Part shown: positions 7,931-14,375 of the stretch, piece after piece
How positions within the stretch are numbered: position 1 is the stretch's first letter
How the letters are laid out: every line of letters starts with the position of its first letter
DNA from: Bacteroidales bacterium
GTDB taxonomy: Bacteria; Bacteroidota; Bacteroidia; Bacteroidales; Paludibacteraceae
Reading direction: 5' to 3'
DNA: 14,375 bases
Assembly: GCA_900769555.1 (NCBI GenBank)
Contig: CAAGHA010000153.1
Location: 1 to 14,375, forward strand
Notes under the pieces: model-generated
Told to the model about the DNA's origin: nothing
Database searches by the model: none
The model's input: only the letters and a program-made list of their open reading frames with translations
Translations under genes and position numbers: made by a program

Positions 7931-7944
7931 AGAAGGTGCTTATG
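7931..7944 (+). promoter_or_regulatory. Ribosome binding site deciding the start of NLR-like protein 2
   Basis: AGAAGG at 7931-7936 is placed correctly for the ATG at 7942. A GTG at 7936, two codons earlier in frame, overlaps this binding site and cannot use it, so 7942 is chosen. The resulting N-terminus (MKQNIDFRLFPD) also aligns with that of NLR-like protein 3 (MIREVDFRLFPD). Confidence 0.75.
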
Positions 7945-10722
7945 AAGCAGAACATCGATTTTAGATTATTCCCGGATATTTTATTTAATGGGAACGTTTA
8001 TTCAAACTACGATGAGCATGGTCATAGAATGGTTGCAAATTCCAACATTCCGTTATTGCGAGTCTATAATGATGCAGGAGAAAATTCAAAGCTTTTTTTA
8101 GTAGGCGAAGGATCTCTCGGAAAAAGCACTTCTTTAAAAATTCTTGAAGCTGACTTGTTATGCAGATATGGTCGTGATCATAAATCTAATCCTCTGTGTT
8201 GGTTCTATGAATGTAAGCACTTGGATGATAAAGATAAAATAGTCAAAATTGAAGCCATTGCAAAAGAGTTTAAAAAAGGCGTTTTGATCTTTGATGCATT
8301 TGATGAACTACCAGAAACAAGTATCAATGCATTCGTATCAACAATTGCAAAAATCAATGATTCAAACATATCCGTCATCATTTCTTCTCGTTTCGCTCCT
8401 CATGAAATGTCAGATGTTGCATTTGACATACAGGTTTTTAAAGACTATGAAATATTAAAACTTTGCTGTTTTTCAGATAAGCAACTTGATTCTATAGTTA
8501 GTAAATCCATAGACAGAACAAGTGGCTATTATTCTCTTTTAAAGTCCACCATGTTCTTAAGTATGCATCTTGAAATGGAGCAGCAAATATCTTATCAAGC
8601 TTTAGACTTTACAATTAAAACCGAGGCTGAATTCATCGAACAATATTTTTCTATATTACATCTCCAAAAAAATAATGAGGCGCTTGTTTTAAAGGACGTT
8701 ATTCACATAGGACAGTATGAGCATCGTCAACGTTTGGGTAGAAGCAATAGAAACGCAGAAAGAATTCCATCTGATTTGCAGCATATATTTTTTTATAGAA
8801 ATGATCTTCAAATTGATGCAATTCAAATCAAATACTTGAATTATGTTCACGCAACATATCTGGAAGAAACACTGTTGCAATTGTGGGATGATTCTGCACT
8901 ATTTGATGATTGTACAGAAGAAATTATCAAATTGTTTGATGTAGAAACTAGCAATACTTTCTCTGAACCCTTCTATTATTTAGGTCAACTATTGTGCAGA
9001 AAACACGATGAAAATTCCGGACTAATAAGACTGCTAAATGACAATTTTCCAAAGACTAGCCGTAACTATTGCAACTTGCTTTCGCTTATGTGTGGATACG
9101 ATAATGATACTTTGCGGGATTCTCATCTTTTTCACATAGTAGATGCCCAGGATGTTTTGGCATTTAATACCTCCTTGAGGAAAGTTCGAGGACTAAAGCA
9201 TTTTGTTGTGCCAGAAGGAGTTTCTACGATAGGCAATGGAGTTTTCTTTTATTGTAGAGATTTAGAAGATATTACAATCGGTTCCAATGTAACGGAAATA
9301 GGAAAAGTGGCATTTTACCGTTGCAATTCCCTTGAACGTGTCATTTTTTCATCAACTGTAAAAACGATTTATGATTCAGCCTTTTGGGAATGTACCAATT
9401 TAAAACAGGTTGTTTTCCCAAAGAATTTAGAGAGGATAGAAGATAGCGCTTTTTATGGTTGTAGTGGTTTGATATCTATTGAGATTCCCAAACTCATAAA
9501 AAAAATTGGAAACTGGGCGTTTTCGTGTTGTTGCTCATTGAGATCAATAACCGTGGAACCAGAGAATATTTATTTTTGTTCTCGTGATAATTGCTTGATA
9601 GACTCTAACGGAATACTTATAGTAGGTTGTCAAAGCAGTATAATTCCTTGCGACGGTTCAATAAAAGAGATTTCAAAAGGTGCGTTTTGGGGGCAGTCTG
9701 AACTGAAATGCATTGTTATACCAAAGTCTGTTGAAAAAATAGGCGCCTTTGCGTTTGTTGGATGCTTTGGGTTGGAAAAAATCTCTGTTGAACCAGAAAA
9801 TCCAATATATCACAGCTTTCAAAACTGTTTAATTGAAACCGCTTCTAAAACCGTGATTTCTTGTTGCAAAACAAGCATTTTACCGCAAGATGATAGTGTG
9901 CAAATCATTGGACCGTCTGCTTATCAGGGATGTGTTGGTTTGTCTTCTGTTTTCATTCCGGCTAATATTGTCAAAATTGAGGAAGATGCATTTAGAGATT
10001 GTTCTTCTATAGAATCAATTGAAGTCGATTCCCAAAATCAACAGTTTTATAGTATTCAAAATTGTTTGATCGAGAGAAACAACAAACGTTTGATTTTAGG
10101 ATGTAAAAACAGCGTAATGTCGAACGACCGCGATATTGAGGTTATTGGAAGAGGGTCCTTTCGCGGTTGTAGAGATTTAACCGCAGTATGTATTCCCAAT
10201 AGTGTAAAGATAATAGAAGATTTTGCCTTTAGTTCCTGTCCCAATATAGATCATTTCCAGATTGAAGTTGATCATCCCAAATTTGAAGTAGTATCCAATT
10301 GCTTGATTAATAGGGATAACCATGTGCTGGTTTGTGGGTGCAAAAATAGTATTATTCCTTGCAATGGAGAAGTCACAGCCATTGGGAAAGCAGCATTTGA
10401 TGGATGCGTAGAGTTACCTTCAGTTGCTATTCCGCTCTGCGTAACCGAAATACTAGACTTTGCTTTTCGAAATTGTGTTAATCTATTTGAGGTAAATATT
10501 AATGGTTGTGTTCATACAATAGGAAACTCAGCTTTTAGAGGATGCACCGGTCTGAAAAAGGTTGTGGTAGGAAGAAATGTAAAAAAAATATGCAATGCGG
10601 CCTTTATGGATTGCAATAATTTGACGCAAATTGTTTACGAAGGAAGTCAGACGGAGTGGGAGCACATTGAGATGGAAGATGATGCTGTGCCATATACCAT
10701 TAGATTAATATTTTTGGGATAA
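7942..10722 (+). CDS. NLR-like protein 2: NACHT-type STAND NTPase with BspA-type leucine-rich repeats
   Basis: The protein has 926 residues and begins 20 bases after the previous stop, consistent with co-transcription and possible coupling. The N-terminal 54 residues contain DFRLFPD and SNIPLLRVYND. Walker A, GEGSLGKST, is at 55-63 (Lys61), YECK at 89-92, Walker B, VLIFDAFDE, at 114-122, and the sensor, VIISSR, at 145-150. The helical middle, about 175-410, carries GYYSLLKSTMFLSMHLE, EPFYYLGQ and MCGYDND. From about 416 to 900 there are about 15 LRR_5 units with the IG..AF..C signature, including four NCLI supermodules 78-79 residues apart. The extreme C-terminus, YEGSQTEWEHIEME, matches a cap common in Clostridia LRR_5 proteins. 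It is closest to NLR-like protein 3 in the N-terminal half. It has no signal peptide, membrane segment or fused effector. Predicted role: intracellular sensor. Whether it senses phage proteins is inference from bacterial NACHT and Avs systems. Confidence 0.92.
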   Translation: MKQNIDFRLFPDILFNGNVYSNYDEHGHRMVANSNIPLLRVYNDAGENSKLFLVGEGSLGKSTSLKILEADLLCRYGRDHKSNPLCWFYECKHLDDKDKIVKIEAIAKEFKKGVLIFDAFDELPETSINAFVSTIAKINDSNISVIISSRFAPHEMSDVAFDIQVFKDYEILKLCCFSDKQLDSIVSKSIDRTSGYYSLLKSTMFLSMHLEMEQQISYQALDFTIKTEAEFIEQYFSILHLQKNNEALVLKDVIHIGQYEHRQRLGRSNRNAERIPSDLQHIFFYRNDLQIDAIQIKYLNYVHATYLEETLLQLWDDSALFDDCTEEIIKLFDVETSNTFSEPFYYLGQLLCRKHDENSGLIRLLNDNFPKTSRNYCNLLSLMCGYDNDTLRDSHLFHIVDAQDVLAFNTSLRKVRGLKHFVVPEGVSTIGNGVFFYCRDLEDITIGSNVTEIGKVAFYRCNSLERVIFSSTVKTIYDSAFWECTNLKQVVFPKNLERIEDSAFYGCSGLISIEIPKLIKKIGNWAFSCCCSLRSITVEPENIYFCSRDNCLIDSNGILIVGCQSSIIPCDGSIKEISKGAFWGQSELKCIVIPKSVEKIGAFAFVGCFGLEKISVEPENPIYHSFQNCLIETASKTVISCCKTSILPQDDSVQIIGPSAYQGCVGLSSVFIPANIVKIEEDAFRDCSSIESIEVDSQNQQFYSIQNCLIERNNKRLILGCKNSVMSNDRDIEVIGRGSFRGCRDLTAVCIPNSVKIIEDFAFSSCPNIDHFQIEVDHPKFEVVSNCLINRDNHVLVCGCKNSIIPCNGEVTAIGKAAFDGCVELPSVAIPLCVTEILDFAFRNCVNLFEVNINGCVHTIGNSAFRGCTGLKKVVVGRNVKKICNAAFMDCNNLTQIVYEGSQTEWEHIEMEDDAVPYTIRLIFLG
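9589..10533 (+). repeat. Four tandem LRR supermodules of 78-79 residues in NLR-like protein 2
   Basis: The N codon of the NCLI signature occurs at 9589, 9823, 10060 and 10297, so the modules are 234, 237 and 237 bases apart. Each module reads NCLI, a variable hairpin, (G/C)C.(S/T)S(I/V), then two LRR units (AF..C types) and a (D/E)..NP or D.P turn. Regular spacing, all in frame, suggests expansion by unequal recombination. Confidence 0.8.
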
Positions 10723-10758
10723 TTTCTAGGAAGCGCACAAAGAAAAGGTGGTGAAAAC

Positions 10759-13617
10759 ATGATACGAGAAGTAGATTTCAGATTGTTTCCGGATGTGATA
10801 TATGAAGGGCGAAGATACTCTCATTTTGACGAGAAATCGCATCTCATGAGAGCGGATTCAAATATACCATTCTTGCGGGTGTACAACGATGCAAAGAAAA
10901 ACGATAGGTTAATCTTAATCGGCGATGGATCTCTAGGAAAAAGTACATCTCTTAGGGTTTTCGAGGCGGAGATGCTTTGTGAAAGCAAAAAGTGTCTGTT
11001 TTACGAATGTAAAAACATCAACTGCAGTGATGTGACAAGGATAGAAACGATTGCACAACGTCAACAGGTTAGCATACTGATCTTTGATGCATACGACGAA
11101 CTTCAAGATTCTGTTCGCGAATCATTCAATGAGTTAATCGACAAGCTCAATCAATATAACATACAGATCATAGTTTCCTCGCGCTTTGATCCGCGTGCCG
11201 ACCATGTGTCTGAAGCAACTAGTGAAATCTTTTGTACATATCTGCCTATGTATATTTGTGATTTTACTGATGAGCAACTTGATTCACTTGTTAGCAAAGC
11301 GATTTCTAGAAATAGCGGGTACTACGGCTTACTCAAGAACACCATGTTGCTCTCCTTGCATCTGCAATTAGAAAAAAACAACTTATTGGACACCTTGGTA
11401 GACTCCATTAAAACAGAAGCCCAATTTATCCAACAGTATTTCGAACGCCTTTATCTGGATAAATTATCCAACGAGGTTCAATTGTCCGATTTAATTCATC
11501 TTGGAAAATATATTCATAACCAAAGAATTGGTAGAAAAAATCGTTATGAGGAGCGAATCCCTACACCGTTGAGGCATATTTTTGAATATGCACATATACA
11601 ATCTGACGGCAATTGTGGTATTGATTTGATTTCGCATCAAGTAAAATATCTCAATTATCTTCATGCACTATATTTGAAAGAACGTCTCTTGACCTTTCAC
11701 GATGATATGGATGATGAAGAACTGATTCTTGCTACATCCAAATTATTAAATATACCTTCCACTTTGGAGATCTCAGAAAGTGTGTATTATGCTGGTCAGC
11801 TACTCACACCTAATCCTGAAACGACTCGAATTCTTGTTGCTCTTAATGAATCCAAAATTAAAAGTAGCACACGTTACGAAAATGTTTTGTGCCTGTTCCT
11901 TGGGTATAATAATGATGTGGCTGAAGATATCCCCGGGGTATTTGAGTTTTATCATCCTATCATGAGAGACAAATACCATGATTATCTCCATGCTTGTGAT
12001 CGAATTCGCGAACTTAGAGCAGCCTCAATCAAAGAAGTGCATTTTGGTTACAGCGGATTTGCTCAATTGGAAAAAATAGACATTGACAATGATGTTTATT
12101 ATTCAAAAGGCAATTGCTTGATTAAAAAATCAGACAATGGACTATATATTGGTTGTCATTCAAGCGAGATTCCAGATGGGGTTATGTACATCCATAGTCA
12201 TGCTTTTTCGTATTGTAATATAAAAACTATTGTCTTGCCGTCGTCGGTTCGAGAACTTGACCGTTTTGCATTTAAGTATTGTGAAATGTTGGAGTATGTG
12301 GAACTTGGAGATGGTGTACACAAAGTAACACGAGAGGCATTTTATAAGTGCTCTGCGATCAAAACGGTTTGTATCAAAAATAACTACATGCAAATTGGGC
12401 ATGAATCGTATGACTTAAGAGCATTTATCCGTGTTCCTAAACTTGAGAAAGCCATAGTTCCAACCACTGCTATTTCTTATATTTACAAAATAGCTCCCCA
12501 CTCCTTGAAATATCTCGAAATATCACAAGGCAGAACATATTCCTCTTTGGTACCTCTTACCTTTGATGATGTCGAGCAAACAAACCAGTTTAAAGAATTG
12601 TTTATTCGCAGTGATGTTGAATATATTGCGGAAGATGCATTTATTAAATTTAAAAACAATCTCGAGCGTATTTACATCGAACCTGGATGCACAGCGTATT
12701 CATCCATAAACAATTGTTTGATTTCCAACAAGGAAAATGCAATTGTTTTGGGATGTAAAAACAGTATCATTCCTCAAACGGGCATTAAGAGAATTAAGAG
12801 TTATGCTTTCGCTCGATGCGACATTCAGCACATTGATATCACAGAAGATATTGAAAGTGTTGGAACAAAAGCATTTTATAAATGCTATGAATTGTCATCG
12901 CTCCATGTATCCACTGGATTAAAACTTGTTGATGTAGATGCCTTTGCTTATTGTTTTAAGTTGGCAAAAGTAAGTATTGAAAGTGTGGATCAGTGGGCAC
13001 AAATTTTCTTTTCGACAGTTCTAAGTAATCCGCTATTTTTTGCTAAATCATTGCAGTGTCAAGAACTCCAAAGCAACGTCTTAAATCTCACAGATGGAAT
13101 TCCTTTAATTACTTCTGGTGCGTTCAATTACTGTAGGGGAATTAAAAAAGTTGTTATTCCGTCTTCGGTAAAAGAAATACGAGGTTGTGCGTTTCTTCAT
13201 TGTAACGACATAGAAGAAGTTCACATAAAGGACATTGCAGCCTGGGTATCCACACAATTTAACTCTTTTAGTGCTAATCCACTATATCAAGGTGCTCGTT
13301 TGTTTATAGCAGGAGATGAAGCGAAAACAATAATTTTTGATAAAAATGCTGTTGTACGTGAACACGCTCTTGTTAGAACCAAAAGTTTAGAAACAATTGT
13401 GCTAAATGAGGGATGTGAAGTAGAATACGAGTCTTTTAAGGAATGCCCCAATCTGAAATTTGTGATTATAACCTCAAAAAATATCAAAATCAATCCGAGT
13501 GCTTTTCGAGGTTGTAATGTTACCGTAAAGTTCAGTGGAACCGATACGGATTGGGAAGAACTCGTTGGTTGCAATAATTTAGAGGGTGTAGATAGTATCA
13601 CATTCGTAAATCGTTAA
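10759..13617 (+). CDS. NLR-like protein 3: NACHT-type STAND NTPase with mixed BspA-type leucine-rich repeats
   Basis: The protein has 952 residues. The ATG is preceded by AAAGGTGG at 10744-10751, 36 bases after the previous stop. The N-terminal 54 residues (DFRLFPDVIYEG, SNIPFLRVYNDA) closely match NLR-like protein 2. Walker A, GDGSLGKST, is at 55-63 (Lys61), YECK at 82-85, Walker B, ILIFDAYDE, at 106-114, and the sensor, IIVSSR, at 137-142. The helical middle contains GYYGLLKNTMLLSLHLQ, ESVYYAGQ and LGYNND. The LRR region from about 425 is less regular: NCLI modules are at 452 and 652, and then come two units of another LRR_5 subtype with a Trp and a downstream NPL (SVDQW...SNPLFF and DIAAW...ANPLYQ, 83 residues apart). 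It ends with an FSGTDTDWEEL cap like that of protein 2. There is no signal peptide or fused effector. It is the last gene before the operon terminator, and its distinct repeat mix suggests a different ligand. Confidence 0.92.
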   Translation: MIREVDFRLFPDVIYEGRRYSHFDEKSHLMRADSNIPFLRVYNDAKKNDRLILIGDGSLGKSTSLRVFEAEMLCESKKCLFYECKNINCSDVTRIETIAQRQQVSILIFDAYDELQDSVRESFNELIDKLNQYNIQIIVSSRFDPRADHVSEATSEIFCTYLPMYICDFTDEQLDSLVSKAISRNSGYYGLLKNTMLLSLHLQLEKNNLLDTLVDSIKTEAQFIQQYFERLYLDKLSNEVQLSDLIHLGKYIHNQRIGRKNRYEERIPTPLRHIFEYAHIQSDGNCGIDLISHQVKYLNYLHALYLKERLLTFHDDMDDEELILATSKLLNIPSTLEISESVYYAGQLLTPNPETTRILVALNESKIKSSTRYENVLCLFLGYNNDVAEDIPGVFEFYHPIMRDKYHDYLHACDRIRELRAASIKEVHFGYSGFAQLEKIDIDNDVYYSKGNCLIKKSDNGLYIGCHSSEIPDGVMYIHSHAFSYCNIKTIVLPSSVRELDRFAFKYCEMLEYVELGDGVHKVTREAFYKCSAIKTVCIKNNYMQIGHESYDLRAFIRVPKLEKAIVPTTAISYIYKIAPHSLKYLEISQGRTYSSLVPLTFDDVEQTNQFKELFIRSDVEYIAEDAFIKFKNNLERIYIEPGCTAYSSINNCLISNKENAIVLGCKNSIIPQTGIKRIKSYAFARCDIQHIDITEDIESVGTKAFYKCYELSSLHVSTGLKLVDVDAFAYCFKLAKVSIESVDQWAQIFFSTVLSNPLFFAKSLQCQELQSNVLNLTDGIPLITSGAFNYCRGIKKVVIPSSVKEIRGCAFLHCNDIEEVHIKDIAAWVSTQFNSFSANPLYQGARLFIAGDEAKTIIFDKNAVVREHALVRTKSLETIVLNEGCEVEYESFKECPNLKFVIITSKNIKINPSAFRGCNVTVKFSGTDTDWEELVGCNNLEGVDSITFVNR
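12970..13300 (+). repeat. Two Trp/NPL-type LRR_5 units in NLR-like protein 3
   Basis: Two segments share V.I...xxW...F......NPL, with the NPL Asn codons at 13027 and 13276, which is 249 bases or 83 residues apart. This subtype is familiar from Clostridia LRR_5 surface proteins and is not found in the other two NLR-like proteins of this window. Confidence 0.7.
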
Positions 13618-13637
13618 AACTAAACATTTTTCTTTTT

Positions 13638-13677
13638 GAAGAAGCTGAGTTAACAAAACTCAGCTTCTTCTTTTTTT
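13638..13677 (+). terminator. Strong intrinsic terminator ending the kinase-NLR operon
   Basis: A perfect 14-bp stem is visible: GAAGAAGCTGAGTT at 13638-13651 pairs with AACTCAGCTTCTTC at 13657-13670 around a 5-nt loop, followed by seven T at 13671-13677. It lies 20 bases after the last NLR-like gene. It is the first convincing terminator after the promoter at 1826, so five genes probably form one transcription unit. Confidence 0.93.
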
Positions 13678-13703
13678 ACAAGCGACTCTTTTCTTTTCAT
13701 TAG

Positions 13704-13802
13704 AGTTTATTTGATAAAATCTATGATAGGAAAACATATCAAAAAGCCATTGATTTATTGGATAAATTATCTACAACTGACCGTATCCGATTTAATGCTT
13801 GA
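13704..13802 (+). pseudogene. Possible C-terminal gene remnant without a start codon
   Basis: Between an in-frame TAG at 13701 and a TGA at 13800 the frame encodes 32 residues with protein-like composition, including YDRKTYQKAIDLLDKL and STTDRIRF. There is no ATG or GTG in frame, only an internal TTG, and no ribosome binding site. It could be the tail of a gene truncated when the neighbouring region was inserted or rearranged. A stretch this short can occur by chance, so the call is tentative. Confidence 0.3.
13712..13720 (+). promoter_or_regulatory. Candidate extended -10 promoter for the lipoprotein gene
   Basis: TGATAAAAT at 13712-13720 fits an extended -10 element (TG, one base, TAAAAT), but no good -35 lies 17 bases upstream. 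It is downstream of the operon terminator and about 128 bases before the lipoprotein start, so some promoter must exist in this interval. The element overlaps the possible gene remnant. Confidence 0.3.
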
Positions 13803-13848
13803 TATGTGGTACTATTTCTATAGACATTAGAAAAGGAAGGATTATGTT

Positions 13849-14375
13849 ATGAAAAACATTCTCAAAACTATCGTATCACTCATTCTTGTAGTAGCGCTTT
13901 TGCTTACCGCGACTTCGTGCGCCGTTAATGGCGTAGCTGATGCTATCAGAGAGTCTAACACAGAAAAATCAGGGGATATCAATTATTCCCATACTGGAGA
14001 AAACACCGAAACAGCATCCGAAAAGGAGACGTTTCTTCAGAATTCGACATTGAATAAAGAGGAACTTTCTCCACCTGCGGACGAAAACGGCAACTTTGTG
14101 TCTGAAGAGTTTTTGTCTGAAGCACATATAGCAGAATACCTGCTCTGTTTAGAAGGAATTAAGCAGCAGAACACCTTTGATTTTGCAACAGACTGTATTG
14201 CGTACGACCTGTATGACGCAGGCTATGACGTGTTCCACGCGCTCGCAATCGTGGGCGAAGAGATGGTTCCTGGCTTAGCTTTTACGAACTACGAAACGTA
14301 TGAAACAACTGAGGAGAGAACGATCTACAACTGTGGTTTCGTTCAGCTCACAGAGTCTGGAGTAGATGCAGACGT
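13849..14375 (+). CDS. Putative lipoprotein of unknown function (3' partial)
   Basis: The open frame runs from ATG 13849 off the right edge, giving about 175 residues. The start is supported by AAAGGAAGG at 13832-13840; an ATG at 13844 is in another frame and stops at once. Residues 1-24 form a classical export signal: basic MKNILK, hydrophobic TIVSLILVVALLLT, then ATSC with Cys24 as the likely lipidation site. The lipobox is slightly relaxed, with Ala at -3. Residues 25-75 are a polar Ser/Thr/Glu-rich tether. The following globular part contains YLLCLEGIKQQNTFDFATD, YDAGYDVFHALAIVGEEM and TIYNCGFVQL, with Cys residues that could pair outside the cell. The protein should be anchored to the outer face of the membrane. 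No family is recognised. Its GC-richer codons resemble the left-edge gene rather than the operon, so it probably belongs to the flanking chromosome. Confidence 0.8.
   Translation, partial: MKNILKTIVSLILVVALLLTATSCAVNGVADAIRESNTEKSGDINYSHTGENTETASEKETFLQNSTLNKEELSPPADENGNFVSEEFLSEAHIAEYLLCLEGIKQQNTFDFATDCIAYDLYDAGYDVFHALAIVGEEMVPGLAFTNYETYETTEERTIYNCGFVQLTESGVDAD

Noticed and set aside
7936..7941. GTG start at 7936 for NLR-like protein 2
   Set aside because: The codon overlaps the only ribosome binding site; ATG 7942 also gives the N-terminus that aligns with protein 3.
9589..10533. Repeated segments considered as a CRISPR array or diversity-generating variable region
   Set aside because: The periodicity is 234-237 bases, in frame and protein-coding with LRR signatures; there are no short identical repeats with spacers, and no reverse transcriptase or template repeat in the window.
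13723..13830. ATG-started 35-codon frame before the lipoprotein gene
   Set aside because: There is no ribosome binding site and its composition is not convincing; the other frame here (13704-13802) looks more protein-like.

Overview
The window looks like a chromosomal accessory region of a low-GC Gram-positive bacterium, probably a gut Clostridia relative (Lachnospiraceae or Oscillospiraceae type). This is inferred from AT-rich coding sequence, strong AGGAGG-type ribosome binding sites, sigma-A-like promoter spacing, intrinsic terminators, and a BspA-type leucine-rich repeat style (NCLI...GCKNS.IP modules) that is common in gut Firmicutes. All recognised genes are on the + strand. No tRNA, rRNA, CRISPR array, transposase or integrase was seen.

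Layout. Positions 1-1059 hold the 3' end of a larger gene ending in an HExxH metallopeptidase-like domain, resembling the C-terminus of a polymorphic toxin. It overlaps by ATGA a 106-residue gene that could be its immunity protein, and a perfect intrinsic terminator follows. Positions 1070-1804 encode a small calcineurin-like metallophosphoesterase. A near-consensus promoter at 1826-1854 then starts a five-gene operon that ends at a strong terminator at 13638-13677. The operon encodes a 521-residue protein of unknown function with an N-terminal internal duplication, a divergent Hanks-type protein kinase, and three paralogous NLR-like proteins of 990, 926 and 952 residues. Each of these has a NACHT-like P-loop NTPase core, a helical middle region and a long C-terminal array of BspA-type (LRR_5) leucine-rich repeats. 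Positions 13678-13848 contain a possible gene remnant. From 13849 a lipoprotein gene runs off the right edge.

Interpretation (inference). The operon has the shape of a multi-sensor, NLR-based defence system with its effector in trans. The three NTPase-LRR proteins have only 44-54 residues before Walker A, too little for a fused effector domain, while the two genes transcribed ahead of them supply a kinase and an unknown protein. The NTPase halves are conserved among the three, and the LRR halves differ in period, capping and subtype, as expected if each paralogue recognises a different trigger and all feed one output. The upstream phosphoesterase could counteract the kinase, but it lies outside the clear promoter-to-terminator unit. 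Bacterial NACHT and Avs proteins are established anti-phage STAND sensors; I do not recognise this exact combination as a named system. The flanks (before about 700 and after about 13850) look more GC-rich than the operon, which would fit an inserted island.
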